NCBI GenBank assembly: GCA_964559125.1
Contig: CAZLGW010000058.1
Span: 1 to 25,925 of the forward strand
Length of the DNA: 25,925 nt
From: Ravibacter sp964559125
Lineage (GTDB): Bacteria; Bacteroidota; Bacteroidia; Cytophagales; Spirosomataceae
Reading direction: 5' to 3'
Numbering within the stretch: the stretch's first letter is position 1; each line of letters begins with the position of its first letter. Position numbers and translations under genes: made by a program. Shown here in pieces: positions 1 to 7,368 of this stretch. The notes below the pieces were generated by a model. The model was not told the origin of the DNA. It saw only the letters and a list, made by a program, of their open reading frames with translations, and did no database searches.

Positions 1-26
1 GGGTTTCCCTGGAGAGTTTTTTCGGG

Positions 27-941
27 TCAGTCGGGCGCGTATGGATTTTTTGGAAAATGATAGAACTTGTACCCGTTCTGCTCCATACTTTCCCGGACTT
101 TGATATCCGGTACCTTTTTAAAAATAATAACGCACAGTACCTGTTCAGGGATAATCGACAACGAACACAACAGGTCCAGGAGACGTTGCTTCCTTTTTAT
201 TTTCCTGAAAACAGCTGAGCTGTTATCTGCTTTCTGGTTGTGCACCTCCGAAGAGTAAAAGTTATTATTGATCCCTTTCACGGCCATAGCCGGTATCCCG
301 ATGCCGTTCGACAGCTTTTCCATTTCCCGGACAGAAAGCTTGAAAACGTAGTTTCCCACCTCTTCAAAAGAATACTGGTTTTTCCATATCCGCCTGAGAG
401 CAGAGGTCTCAAACCTGTCCAGGATATTCCGCAATGCAAGTAAGAGAGGGATTTTCGAGATCGGGTCCTGGGGTTCTATTAAAACAATGCCATGCCTTGC
501 TACCCGCAGCATCTCGTATACACCCAGGTACGGACGGGGAAAATGGTGATATGACTCTTTGCAAAAGACGTAATCAAAGCTGTCATTGCCAAAGGATAAC
601 TTCTCGACGTTTTCGACTGCATACTTTTCCAGCAGGTTCTTTTGACGAGCCAGCGGCAGGAATGTTCCGGAAATATCGCTGGCTGTTACGTCGAGCCCCT
701 TGTCGAAAAAGTAGTTGGCGTCAATGCCATACCCGTCTCCGACTGTCAGCCAGGTCTTAGACGGGTCGGCACATAACGGATCGGCAAGCGCAAACATCCG
801 TTTATGCAGCCAATAGTTAATATTTCCCAGGCGTTTGTCGTCTAGCCAGCGCTGGATGGTTTCGTTTTGAAGATCCTTATTGGGAAATTGTTTCTCATAC
901 CAGTTAGAATGAGCGTCGTAACTATGTTGTTCCTCAGGCAT
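27..941 (-). CDS. class I SAM-dependent methyltransferase
   Basis: The 304-residue product reads as a cytosolic class I methyltransferase. A motif I-like glycine loop, VGDGYGID, lies near residues 67-74. It is followed by an acidic strand end, VTASDIS, and a motif IV-like stretch, FDYVFCKESYHHFP, and then by VLIEPQDP. This is the usual Rossmann order of the Methyltransf_11/25 families. The C-terminal 100 residues do not match a domain I can name. The gene lies 92 bp downstream of the thioredoxin gene on the same strand and could be read from the same transcript, but nothing in the protein links it to sulfur chemistry. The substrate cannot be told from sequence; small-molecule or lipid-type acceptors are as likely as any other. 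Confidence 0.8.
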   Translation of the reverse strand: MPEEQHSYDAHSNWYEKQFPNKDLQNETIQRWLDDKRLGNINYWLHKRMFALADPLCADPSKTWLTVGDGYGIDANYFFDKGLDVTASDISGTFLPLARQKNLLEKYAVENVEKLSFGNDSFDYVFCKESYHHFPRPYLGVYEMLRVARHGIVLIEPQDPISKIPLLLALRNILDRFETSALRRIWKNQYSFEEVGNYVFKLSVREMEKLSNGIGIPAMAVKGINNNFYSSEVHNQKADNSSAVFRKIKRKQRLLDLLCSLSIIPEQVLCVIIFKKVPDIKVRESMEQNGYKFYHFPKNPYAPD

Positions 942-1033
942 ATGGGCATTAAAAAAAAATTAATACGGCAATATGCCACAATATAGGAAATTCCGGCTAA
1001 ACCCTTCAATGCCTGATTTTGAACACCGATAAG

Positions 1034-1327
1034 CTACAGGTTTTCCCTGATCAGCCTCTCCAGGTCGTTTGCCTGGTGCACCCCTGACCGGCGCCATTTT
1101 ACTTCCCCGTTTTTGAAAATAATAAGGGTCGGAACTCCCTGGATCCTGTAATGGGCGGATAGCTGCGGGTTCTGGTCTACGTCAATTTTGATGATACTGG
1201 CATCATCGCCTACCCGCGACTTTACCTCTTTGAGAATAGGTGCCATCATTTTACAAGGTCCGCACCATTCGGCAGAAAAGTCTACCAAAACCGGTTTATC
1301 CGAGTTGATTATTTCCTGAAAAGTCAT
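1034..1327 (-). CDS. thioredoxin
   Basis: A 97-residue single-domain thioredoxin with the redox site WCGPCK near residues 21-26 and the cis-proline loop GVPTLIIFKNGE further on. The length is slightly short for the family (about 105), because the N-terminal strand is trimmed. It has no signal peptide, so it acts in the cytoplasm as a dithiol reductant. It is the last gene of a minus-strand group with a rhodanese and a DUF2892-type membrane protein, which suggests that it reduces persulfide carried by the rhodanese (inference from context). A structured inverted repeat occupies the 133 bp that separate it from the upstream gene. Confidence 0.93.
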   Translation of the reverse strand: MTFQEIINSDKPVLVDFSAEWCGPCKMMAPILKEVKSRVGDDASIIKIDVDQNPQLSAHYRIQGVPTLIIFKNGEVKWRRSGVHQANDLERLIRENL

Positions 1328-1347
1328 CTTGTTCTATGTCGTTATTT

Positions 1348-1455
1348 AGCTGTCTGCTATCGGCCGTCAGCTGTCAGCCCTTTGTCGTCGATAGTGTAAC
1401 CCGGAAGATATCGGAGTCAAACGTGCTGATAGCTGATTTCTGACCGCTGATAGCT
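1348..1455. repeat. inverted pair of heptad-repeat arms
   Basis: Two 31-nt arms (1348-1378 and 1425-1455) are inverted copies of each other, separated by 46 nt. Each arm is built from degenerate 7-mers of the type CTGAYRG. The right arm reads CTGATAG, CTGATTT, CTGACCG, CTGATAG in strict 7-nt register, and the left arm shows the same pattern on the other strand. By hand alignment 22 of 31 positions agree, and five of the nine mismatches are C/T changes that would still pair as G-U in one RNA orientation. It therefore looks like a folded RNA or a REP-like mobile hairpin between the DUF2892 and thioredoxin genes. Confidence 0.6.
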
Positions 1456-1460
1456 GTTAA

Positions 1461-1694
1461 TCATTTTATCTCTTTGAACTTTACATCTTCAGTGCTATCT
1501 GTTGCTTTCCGGGCCGGCGTCGCACATCCCCCTGTCGCGCAGCAGCCGGCATTCAGGACCGCCAGGAGCACAAACAGGCCACCTAATATAACAAACATCC
1601 ATATACGGTCCTGGAACCCCTGAACCATGATATAGATACCCAGTACGAGCCTCAGCACCCGCATGAAATTCCAATTACTTAAAATAGCGCCCAT
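1461..1694 (-). CDS. small DUF2892-like inner-membrane protein with cysteine motif
   Basis: A 77-residue membrane protein with two hydrophobic segments (about residues 11-27 and 31-49), followed directly by a cysteine cluster, NAGCCATGGCAT, and a charged tail. This matches the YgaP-like/DUF2892 proteins that accompany rhodaneses in Bacteroidota. Its start lies 2 bp after the rhodanese stop, which indicates translational coupling. The three cysteines just beyond the second membrane segment could accept or relay sulfane sulfur or bind a metal; that role is inferred. Met11 is a possible alternative start, but Met1 is favoured by the tight spacing. Confidence 0.75.
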   Translation of the reverse strand: MGAILSNWNFMRVLRLVLGIYIMVQGFQDRIWMFVILGGLFVLLAVLNAGCCATGGCATPARKATDSTEDVKFKEIK

Positions 1695-1696
1695 TA

Positions 1697-2011
1697 TTAT
1701 CCGATATTTTCCCGGACATTCTGCCAGGTACCACCATTGATAACGTTTTGAAACCCGTTTTGTTCCAATATTCTTTTAGCCTGCCCGCTGCGGTTACCGC
1801 TACGACAGAATACGACTACGTTGGATTTGCCCTTAAGCCGCGAAAGTTCACCTGAAATCCGTTCGAGCGGAATATTTACCGCCCCCTTTACGCTTCCGGA
1901 TGCAAATTCCTGCGGGCTTCTGACATCGACCAGGAAAGCCCCTTCCTTAATTGCTTCTGCCAGTTGCTGGTTGTCCGGAGCAGCAAATATGTTTTTAAAA
2001 AAATCAAACAT
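1697..2011 (-). CDS. rhodanese-like sulfurtransferase
   Basis: A single-domain rhodanese of 104 residues. The active-site loop is CRSGNRSG with the catalytic cysteine at about residue 69, and the CH2A-type motif LVDVRSPQEFASGSVKGA precedes it. Such proteins carry a persulfide on the cysteine and pass sulfur to thiol acceptors. It has no signal peptide and is probably cytoplasmic. It is the first gene of the rhodanese, DUF2892, thioredoxin group, so the likely set of partners is a sulfurtransferase, a membrane protein with cysteines, and a reductant. I see no convincing promoter box in the 87 bp upstream. Confidence 0.9.
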   Translation of the reverse strand: MFDFFKNIFAAPDNQQLAEAIKEGAFLVDVRSPQEFASGSVKGAVNIPLERISGELSRLKGKSNVVVFCRSGNRSGQAKRILEQNGFQNVINGGTWQNVRENIG

Positions 2012-2098
2012 TGCTTTTGTTGTTTTAAATGATCGTGTAAAATTACGGAGCCGGTAAACGTATTTCCGCTACTATTGTTACACAGCGGGGAGGGGAAT

Positions 2099-2345
2099 TC
2101 ACTTAATCGCACCAAATGCAGCAAAGCATAGATTTTTATGAAGCAGCTCCACTTTCCTGAACCCTACCTTTTCCAGTAATCTGATCTGATAATTGATTGA
2201 TCGCGGGCTGTCTTCCTTTTCGATATAATTAAAGACGTTATCCCGGTAGGACTCACCTTTTAAGCCGGCCAGGTACTCCCCGTAGCGTTTCCGGTAGATC
2301 AGCTCCTGAATTGCGGGTGTTTCCTGCGAAACAAAATAGGCAAAA
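2099..2345 (-). pseudogene. C-terminal remnant of a class I methyltransferase
   Basis: Reading the minus strand in the frame that stops at 2099-2101 gives about 80 codons of protein-like sequence without any start. It includes EDSPRSINYQIRLLEKVGFR and ends LLHKNLCFAAFGAIK. That ending is characteristic, as far as I recall, of a family of class I SAM-dependent methyltransferases in which the last helix and strand read xxVGFxxVExLHKNxxFAAFGAIK. The frame stays open toward the AraC gene, but the methyltransferase core (glycine loop, acidic motif) is missing, so only the last third of the gene survives. It abuts the AraC stop codon at 2365 and fills an otherwise 353-bp gap. The exact 5' break, near 2330-2360, cannot be fixed by eye. 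Confidence 0.6.
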
Positions 2346-2364
2346 GCGAAAAGGAATGGTAGAT

Positions 2365-3264
2365 TCAGGAAACGGACTTTCTGAACGCTGACGGGGACAT
2401 GCCGGTGTACTTCTTGAAATACTTGACAAAGTAAGATGCGTCGTCAAACCCCAAACGGTAGCCAACCTGGTTGATATTGAGGTTGGAATACAGGAGTAAA
2501 CGCTGGGCTTCCAGGATAATCCGTTCCTGTACCATTTGAGATGGTGTTTTATTCAAAAGCTGCTGGGTAAGGTCTGACAGGCTCCTGGATGATATAGGAA
2601 GCAAACGGGCATATTCGGCTACCGTAAAACCTTTTTTGTAGTTTTCATTGACCAGGCTTACGAACCTGACCAACTGCACCCGCTTTTCATCCAGCAGCGG
2701 GGGCAGGTCGTTAGCTGATTTTTCAAGTTCGTTTTTCTCCCGCTGGACCTGGATAAGAAAGGCTTTCAGGTAATTTCTTAATAAAAGCTCTTTACCAAGC
2801 ACTTCCTCACTCTCCAGCTCTCTTTTTATCTGCGAAATATATTCTTCCAGAATACCGGCTATACCGGTTCCGATACAGCAGGATGGTGGCTGGTAAGGAT
2901 TGTTGAACAAATTGCATTTCAGGAAAAACTCCGTTTCATTCTCGTTATTGACCAGGAAGGTCTCGTTGAAATGGAGGAGAACCCCTTCATAATCCGTATT
3001 CTCGTCGAAATAATGAACCTGGTTTTTGGCGACAAAAAAAATATGATTGTCGGATACATCGTATGTCGTGAAATCAACAGAATGCTGACCTTTTCCGCGT
3101 TTGAACCATATTACCTGGTAGAAACTGTGAATATGCGGCTTCTTTGCCTGACAATGGTTGGTTTCGAGATATTTGTTCAAGTCATAGATGGCAAATTGAG
3201 GCTTATCAGGCTCATGCCTGTTTAAATGATATTCGCTTATTACGTTATTTGCTTCTTTAGCCAT
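2365..3264 (-). CDS. AraC-family transcriptional regulator
   Basis: A 299-residue regulator. The N-terminal half is cupin-like (HIHSFYQVIWFKRGKGQHSV, then FFVAKNQVHYF), the usual ligand-sensing domain. The last 100 residues form the double helix-turn-helix, with VAEYARLLPISSRSLSDLTQ and the signature end LGFDDASYFVKYFKKYTGMS. It is transcribed divergently from the FAD amine oxidase across a 181-bp gap, so control of that oxidase is a reasonable guess. Its coding end touches a methyltransferase remnant. The ligand is unknown. Confidence 0.92.
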   Translation of the reverse strand: MAKEANNVISEYHLNRHEPDKPQFAIYDLNKYLETNHCQAKKPHIHSFYQVIWFKRGKGQHSVDFTTYDVSDNHIFFVAKNQVHYFDENTDYEGVLLHFNETFLVNNENETEFFLKCNLFNNPYQPPSCCIGTGIAGILEEYISQIKRELESEEVLGKELLLRNYLKAFLIQVQREKNELEKSANDLPPLLDEKRVQLVRFVSLVNENYKKGFTVAEYARLLPISSRSLSDLTQQLLNKTPSQMVQERIILEAQRLLLYSNLNINQVGYRLGFDDASYFVKYFKKYTGMSPSAFRKSVS

Positions 3265-3300
3265 AGCTGTTCTTCTACCAATGACTTTACTAAACAGCTA
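3264..3300. promoter_or_regulatory. 8-bp inverted repeat at the AraC start codon
   Basis: TAGCTGTT at 3264-3271 is matched by its exact reverse complement AACAGCTA at 3293-3300, with 21 nt between. The left arm touches the AraC start codon, so in that gene's mRNA the pair would fold around the ribosome entry region. On DNA it could equally be a regulator half-site pair. The rest of the 181-bp divergent region shows no TAnnTTTG box on either strand. Confidence 0.3.
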
Positions 3301-3445
3301 ATTTACAGAAACCAGGGCACTTCATAGCCGGGCAGGGAAGCTGGGTCGGTTGTATATGCTCATAAGTACCATCAATTTTCTCAAATGTCCACTAAAAGCA
3401 ATGGCATAGCAAAGCAACTTCGCGCCCAAAATCAATATCACCCGT

Positions 3446-4498
3446 ATGGCTTTAAATGAAAGGATATACATTGTAGGCGGTGGGTTGAGCGGACTTACGT
3501 TGGCTTATCTACTATTTAAAAAGGGGATCAGAGCCACCGTCCTGGAAGCATCCCCAAGACTCGGCGGAAGGATTCAAACCATTAATGGCCCTCTGGGCAC
3601 CCCTTTGGAATTGGGCGCAACCTGGTTCTCGGACATGCACCCTAATCTCCTGTCTTTGATCGACGAATTAGGGTTGAGGAAATACCCTCAATTCTCCAAA
3701 GGCATATCCCTCTTTCAAACCAAGTCGTTTGAGCCGCCGCAGAAGTTTTTTGTGCCTGAATCGGAGATGCCATCCTACAGGCTGGCCGGCGGAACACAGG
3801 TTTTGATTGATGCGCTGGCACAAAGGCTATCGGATGAACAAATTATGCTGAATAAAAGGGTGACAACCATCAGGGAAACTGAAAGCGGCATTTTGCTTGA
3901 GACCGCCGATAACAGGATTTGGAATGCCGATAAGGTCGTCGTTTGCATACCACCCCAATTAGCGGCTAAGCAGATAATATTTTCTCCCGGGTTGCCTGAC
4001 CCATTGAATACCGTCTTACCGAACGTACAAACATGGATGGCCGGAGCTATTAAATTCACACTGGAATATGACCAGCCATTTTGGCGGGAAGACGGGTATT
4101 CGGGGATGCTCTACAGCCATGCGGGAATTATCACGGAAATGTATGATCATACCAATTTTGAAGAAAATAAATTCGGCTTTACAGGTTTCCTGAATGGAGG
4201 TGCGGCTAGCTATTCGTACGAGGTGAGAAGGGAATTTGTATTACGTCAGTTGACTGAATTACTTGGAGAAAGAGCGCTAAAGCCCGTTGCATATTTTGAC
4301 AAGGTATGGACGGATGAGTTTGTGCTGGCAGGGAATCAGGCGATCGGACGACCACACCAGAATAACGGGCATCTGCTGTTACAGGAAAGCTATATGGACG
4401 GAACCATATTTTTTGCCGCAACAGAAACGGTTAACGAATTTCCCGGATACATGGAAGGTGCGGTTAATGCTGCTCATTATGTTGCAGCAAGACTCTGA
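3446..4498 (+). CDS. FAD-dependent amine oxidase (flavin-containing NAD(P)/FAD-binding protein)
   Basis: The 350-residue protein starts with a dinucleotide-binding fold: IVGGGLSGLTLAYLLFKKG, then the acidic strand end VLEASPRLGGRIQT, which is the hallmark of the monoamine oxidase/protoporphyrinogen oxidase family (Amino_oxidase). The C-terminal FAD motif is present as a stretch ending NEFPGYMEGAVNAA. It is shorter than classical monoamine oxidases (about 450-500) but typical for the small bacterial members. No signal peptide is seen, so it is cytosolic. It is divergent from the AraC gene, which may regulate it. The substrate (amine, polyamine or carotenoid-like) cannot be inferred. Confidence 0.85.
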   Translation: MALNERIYIVGGGLSGLTLAYLLFKKGIRATVLEASPRLGGRIQTINGPLGTPLELGATWFSDMHPNLLSLIDELGLRKYPQFSKGISLFQTKSFEPPQKFFVPESEMPSYRLAGGTQVLIDALAQRLSDEQIMLNKRVTTIRETESGILLETADNRIWNADKVVVCIPPQLAAKQIIFSPGLPDPLNTVLPNVQTWMAGAIKFTLEYDQPFWREDGYSGMLYSHAGIITEMYDHTNFEENKFGFTGFLNGGAASYSYEVRREFVLRQLTELLGERALKPVAYFDKVWTDEFVLAGNQAIGRPHQNNGHLLLQESYMDGTIFFAATETVNEFPGYMEGAVNAAHYVAARL

Positions 4499-4504
4499 GA
4501 GAGG

Positions 4505-4570
4505 CTATTCTATTCCCGATTTCCTGAACTCCGACGGAGACAAATTGGTGTGCTTCTTAAAGTACTTATG
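4505..4570 (-). pseudogene. C-terminal scrap of a second AraC-family gene
   Basis: On the minus strand, immediately at the 3' end of the YCII gene and in a different frame, 21 codons precede a stop and include KYFKKHTNLSPSEFRK. This is the recognisable end of an AraC/XylS DNA-binding domain (compare KYFKKYTGMSPSAFRK in the intact regulator at 2365-3264). The similarity is at the protein level and the two are not identical, so this is a piece of a different paralogue. It overlaps the YCII stop codon by one base. Everything upstream of it has been replaced by the YCII gene, which points to a past deletion or insertion junction here. Confidence 0.65.
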
Positions 4571-4961
4571 TCCCCCGCTGCCTGCTCTCCTCCATAAAGG
4601 CTTCCATGTCGGCGGCCGGCCTGATTTCCCAGCTACTCTCTCCGGGCGCCAGCCGGAGAGAAGGGTGCTTTGACATCAGGCGGATGGCATGATTCAGATC
4701 GGTGGCTTCAAGTATCATGATGCCGCCGATTTGCTCTTTGGTTTCGGCGAAAGGGCCGTCGGTCACGGAGACCTTGCCGCTGCGCCATCTCAATGTAGCG
4801 GCATTCCGGGCTTCCTGCAGGCCCTCTCCGCCAGTAAAATGGCCGTTTTTCCGAAGCTCCTCATCGTAGGTGAAACACTCGTCCATAAAAGTGTTCCGTT
4901 CGCTTTCGGACCAGGTTTCCCATATTTCTTCATTCATGTATCCAAGACAAATGTATCTCAT
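4566..4961 (-). CDS. YCII-related (DGPF) protein of an ECF42 module
   Basis: A 131-residue YCII-fold protein. It contains the diagnostic motif VTDGPFAETKEQIGG in the middle and ends with a typical EIRP strand. DGPF proteins are conserved neighbours of ECF42 sigma factors and are thought to belong to their regulon; the biochemical activity is unknown. Here the ECF42 sigma gene is two genes upstream on the same strand, with a RibD-like reductase between. The stop codon coincides with the start of an AraC remnant, so the 3' end may have been formed by a recombination event. Confidence 0.9.
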   Translation of the reverse strand: MRYICLGYMNEEIWETWSESERNTFMDECFTYDEELRKNGHFTGGEGLQEARNAATLRWRSGKVSVTDGPFAETKEQIGGIMILEATDLNHAIRLMSKHPSLRLAPGESSWEIRPAADMEAFMEESRQRGT

Positions 4962-5027
4962 AATAATTGTCTGTTTGTTTATTGAACTTTCTGATTTCTT
5001 CCCGTCAATCGGTATTACTACACCTGG

Positions 5028-5597
5028 TCAGCGGACGGTTGTGTAGTGCAGGGTTAAAACGCCTGATTTCAGGGTTTCTGAGTCCAGTAACTTCAGGGCG
5101 CTTTTTGCCGTGTTGCTGGTGAACACGCTGATACCGTTTCCCAATATAACGGGATGTACCGTCAATTTGTATTCGTCGATCAGGCCCAGGTTCATCAAGC
5201 TGGTTGCCAGGCCGGGACTTCCGAATATCACGAGGTCTTTCCCGGGTTGTTGTTTCAGCTTGTTCACTTCTTCGGCAACATTATCCTTTATAAGCCGGGT
5301 ATTGTTCCAGGTTACTTCGTTCAGGGTTTTTGAGAACACAATTTTAGGTACGTTTTCCACCCATTGGGCGTGTTCCAGGGCGTGCTTGCCTGCATCGGGT
5401 TTCTTCAAAACAGTTGGCCAGTAACTTTCCATCAACTGGTAGGTAGTTCGTCCGTATATAGGCGAACCTACTGTTTTAACCAGTTCATCGGCGTATTCCT
5501 CCAGCTCTTTATCATAGGATAAAAAATCCAGCCCGCGGTTCGGGTCTGCTGCAAATCCATCGAGGGACATATGCATGAATAACACTAATTTTCTCAT
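5028..5597 (-). CDS. dihydrofolate reductase-like (RibD C-terminal family) protein
   Basis: The product from the ATG at 5597 begins MRKLVLFMHMSLDGFAADPN, the typical first strand of YyaP/YwjB-type RibD_C proteins. It goes on through SPIYGRTTYQLMESYWP and the nucleotide-binding GSPGLATSLMNLGLIDEYKL. Its length is about 189 residues. An upstream in-frame ATG (5696) would add 33 residues that do not look like the family, so I prefer the inner start. These proteins have a DHFR fold and probably bind NADPH; the substrate is unknown. It sits between the ECF42 sigma factor and the DGPF gene and is likely co-transcribed with them. Confidence 0.87.
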   Translation of the reverse strand: MRKLVLFMHMSLDGFAADPNRGLDFLSYDKELEEYADELVKTVGSPIYGRTTYQLMESYWPTVLKKPDAGKHALEHAQWVENVPKIVFSKTLNEVTWNNTRLIKDNVAEEVNKLKQQPGKDLVIFGSPGLATSLMNLGLIDEYKLTVHPVILGNGISVFTSNTAKSALKLLDSETLKSGVLTLHYTTVR

Positions 5598-5725
5598 ATG
5601 ATCATTGTTTATTTTGTTGTCTCGCGCACATCTGATGTGATTTAATTTTAATGTGCTCTCATCAGGTAGTCGAATGGCAGACGATAAAATCGACAAACCG
5701 TGTTATTTTTTTTATTTTTCGGAAA

Positions 5726-6991
5726 TCAGGCTCCCAGTTCGCCAAGCTTTCGTTCGATAAACCGCCGTTCCGGGTCTTGCTGCGCCAGGGCAAGGGCGCG
5801 CTCCCATGATGCCTTTGCTTCGCTTACCCTGCCTGTTTTACGGCACAGTTCCGCACGCGCCGAGTGTGCCAGATGATAGTTGCTCAAGTCCCCACGCTCC
5901 AGGATTGCATCAATCTGCCGCAAACCTGCCTCAGGCCCCTTGTGCATGGCAATGGCGACAGCACGGTTTAATTCAATAACAGGAGAAGGACTCATGCGCA
6001 GCAACAGGGTGTACAGTCCGGTAATCTGAGCCCAGTCCGTATCGCCGGGGTGATTTGCTTCAGCATGCAGGGCCGCAATGGCTGCCTGCAGCGTATAGGG
6101 ACCCGGCTTTTTGGATGAAAACGCCTTTTCTACCAGCGACAATCCTTCGCTGATCATTTCAAGATCCCAAAGCGAGCGATCCTGGTCTTCCAGGAGAATA
6201 AGATCTCCGTTAGTTGAGGTGCGGGCCGACCGGCGGGATTCATGCAGCAGCATAAGGCCAAGCAAGCCTGTGACTTCGGGATCAGGTAGTAAATCGTACA
6301 GCAGGCGACCGAGCCGGATCGCTTCACCGGAAAGGTCGACACGGGTTACGGATTCGCCGGATGAAGCGTAATAACCTTCATTGAATACCAGGTAAATTAC
6401 CTGGAGCACGGCTTCGATCCGGTCCGGCAATTCATGTTCCGGCGGTACTTCGAACGGTATTTTCATCTCACGAATTCTGGCCTTGGCACGGACAACCCGT
6501 TGGGCTATGGTAGATGGCGTAGCAAGAAATGCGCTGGCAATTACTTCGGTGGTCAGACCACAGACCTCGCGCAGGATCATGGCCGTGCGTGCGTCAGGCG
6601 GCAGCGCAGGATGACAGCAGGTAAAGATCAGCCGGAGCACATCATCCTCAATCTCTTTGTCGACCAGCCCGGAAGGATCGGTAGTCTCTGCCTCCACTTG
6701 CAGGGCCTGCTTTCCCGACAACGAGTCAAATTTTGATTCGCGCCGGGTACGGTCTATTGCCTTAAACCGGCCGGTGGAAATGAGCCATGCCCTCGGATTG
6801 GAAGGAATACCTTTTTCGCCCCACTGCTCAAGTGCTGCCCTGAATGCATCATGCATGGCGTCTTCAGCGAGGTCAAAGTCGCCGAGTAACCGAATCAGCG
6901 TAGCAAACACCGGGCGTGACTCGTTATGATAAATCCCGGCTATAAGTTGGGAAATATGTTCTGGTAAATTGGCCGTTTGTCCAGCTTTCAT
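5726..6991 (-). CDS. ECF42-type RNA polymerase sigma factor with C-terminal TPR-like extension
   Basis: The 421-residue protein has sigma region 2 (FATLIRLLGDFDLAEDAMHD and PRAWLISTGRFKAIDRTRR) and region 4 (LTTEVIASAFLATPSTIAQR). It then carries the long ECF42 extension with the signature YLVFNEGYYASSGE, a stretch ending LLEDQDRSLWD, and GPYTLQAAIAALHAEA. ECF42 factors lack an anti-sigma factor and use this extension for activity, and they are usually found with DGPF/YCII proteins, as here. Order and spacing suggest a single operon of sigma factor, RibD-like reductase and DGPF protein. No clear promoter is visible just upstream. Confidence 0.93.
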   Translation of the reverse strand: MKAGQTANLPEHISQLIAGIYHNESRPVFATLIRLLGDFDLAEDAMHDAFRAALEQWGEKGIPSNPRAWLISTGRFKAIDRTRRESKFDSLSGKQALQVEAETTDPSGLVDKEIEDDVLRLIFTCCHPALPPDARTAMILREVCGLTTEVIASAFLATPSTIAQRVVRAKARIREMKIPFEVPPEHELPDRIEAVLQVIYLVFNEGYYASSGESVTRVDLSGEAIRLGRLLYDLLPDPEVTGLLGLMLLHESRRSARTSTNGDLILLEDQDRSLWDLEMISEGLSLVEKAFSSKKPGPYTLQAAIAALHAEANHPGDTDWAQITGLYTLLLRMSPSPVIELNRAVAIAMHKGPEAGLRQIDAILERGDLSNYHLAHSARAELCRKTGRVSEAKASWERALALAQQDPERRFIERKLGELGA

Positions 6992-7078
6992 ACACTAATA
7001 GAATTTAAGATTTTATAAATAGGGTTGTATGAAGTACTCCCTATTCGATGGACAGCTTATGGATAGATTTAAGTTTGT

Positions 7079-7308
7079 TCACGAGACTTTTGCATCGTTT
7101 CCGAAAAATAGGTCATTTTGTTCAGTGTATAGCTTTGGAATAGGTTTACAGCCTACTCATTTTATGAATGTCCCGGACATAGATCACGTTTCCTTCCTTT
7201 CTGTATTCTTCCTCCGTTTTTCCCAGGGCGCTTTTGTCTGTGCAATGGCTGCCTTCATTTTCTTTCACCGGATATTTTGACGGAGCAAAAATATGGTATA
7301 GATTTGCA
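7079..7308 (-). pseudogene. possible decayed gene fragment, family not recognised
   Basis: The minus strand between 7308 and 7146 is open for 54 codons without a usable ATG and reads charged, protein-like sequence such as GKTEEEYRKEGNVIYVRDIH. Just past its stop the +1 frame continues with plausible sequence, PIPKLYTEQNDLFFGNDAKV, up to a stop near 7079. This is what a frameshifted remnant would look like. A stop at 7311-7313 and the MerR promoter sit where its start should be. I do not recognise a family, and chance openness of an A-rich strand is the main alternative. Confidence 0.3.
7276..7306 (+). promoter_or_regulatory. Bacteroidota-type promoter for the MerR gene
   Basis: TTTG at 7276-7279, a 19-nt spacer, and TAGATTTG at 7299-7306 match the primary sigma factor consensus of Bacteroidota (TTTG at -33, TAnnTTTG at -7). 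Transcription would start near 7311-7313, about 57 nt before the MerR start codon. Confidence 0.6.
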
Positions 7309-7315
7309 TCCTATA

Positions 7316-7330
7316 AGTATAGACTATACT
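7316..7330. promoter_or_regulatory. 15-bp palindrome, candidate MerR operator
   Basis: AGTATAG, a single central base, then CTATACT form a perfect inverted repeat. It lies immediately downstream of the predicted transcription start, 38 bp before the merR start codon. The position just after the promoter suits autorepression; a classical MerR activator site would sit between the two promoter boxes. Confidence 0.5.
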
Positions 7331-7368
7331 CTATGCTTTAACTTTTTTTACAACCAGGAAGAAAAGCA

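Larger units (their letters stand above)
6992..7368. other. 377-bp intergenic region
   Basis: This gap lies between the divergent ECF42 sigma gene and the MerR gene. Its right end holds a strong promoter and a palindrome (listed separately). The left 300 bp hold a minus-strand reading that looks like decayed coding sequence (7146-7308, continuing in a shifted frame to about 7079). The plus-strand frame at 7029-7280 is phenylalanine-rich, as expected from the complement of lysine- and glutamate-rich codons, and is not taken as a gene. Confidence 0.5.

Noticed and set aside
7029..7280. Plus-strand frame of 83 codons before merR
   Set aside because: It is phenylalanine- and serine-rich without motifs, as expected from the complement of lysine- and glutamate-rich sequence, and its 3' part overlaps the merR promoter.
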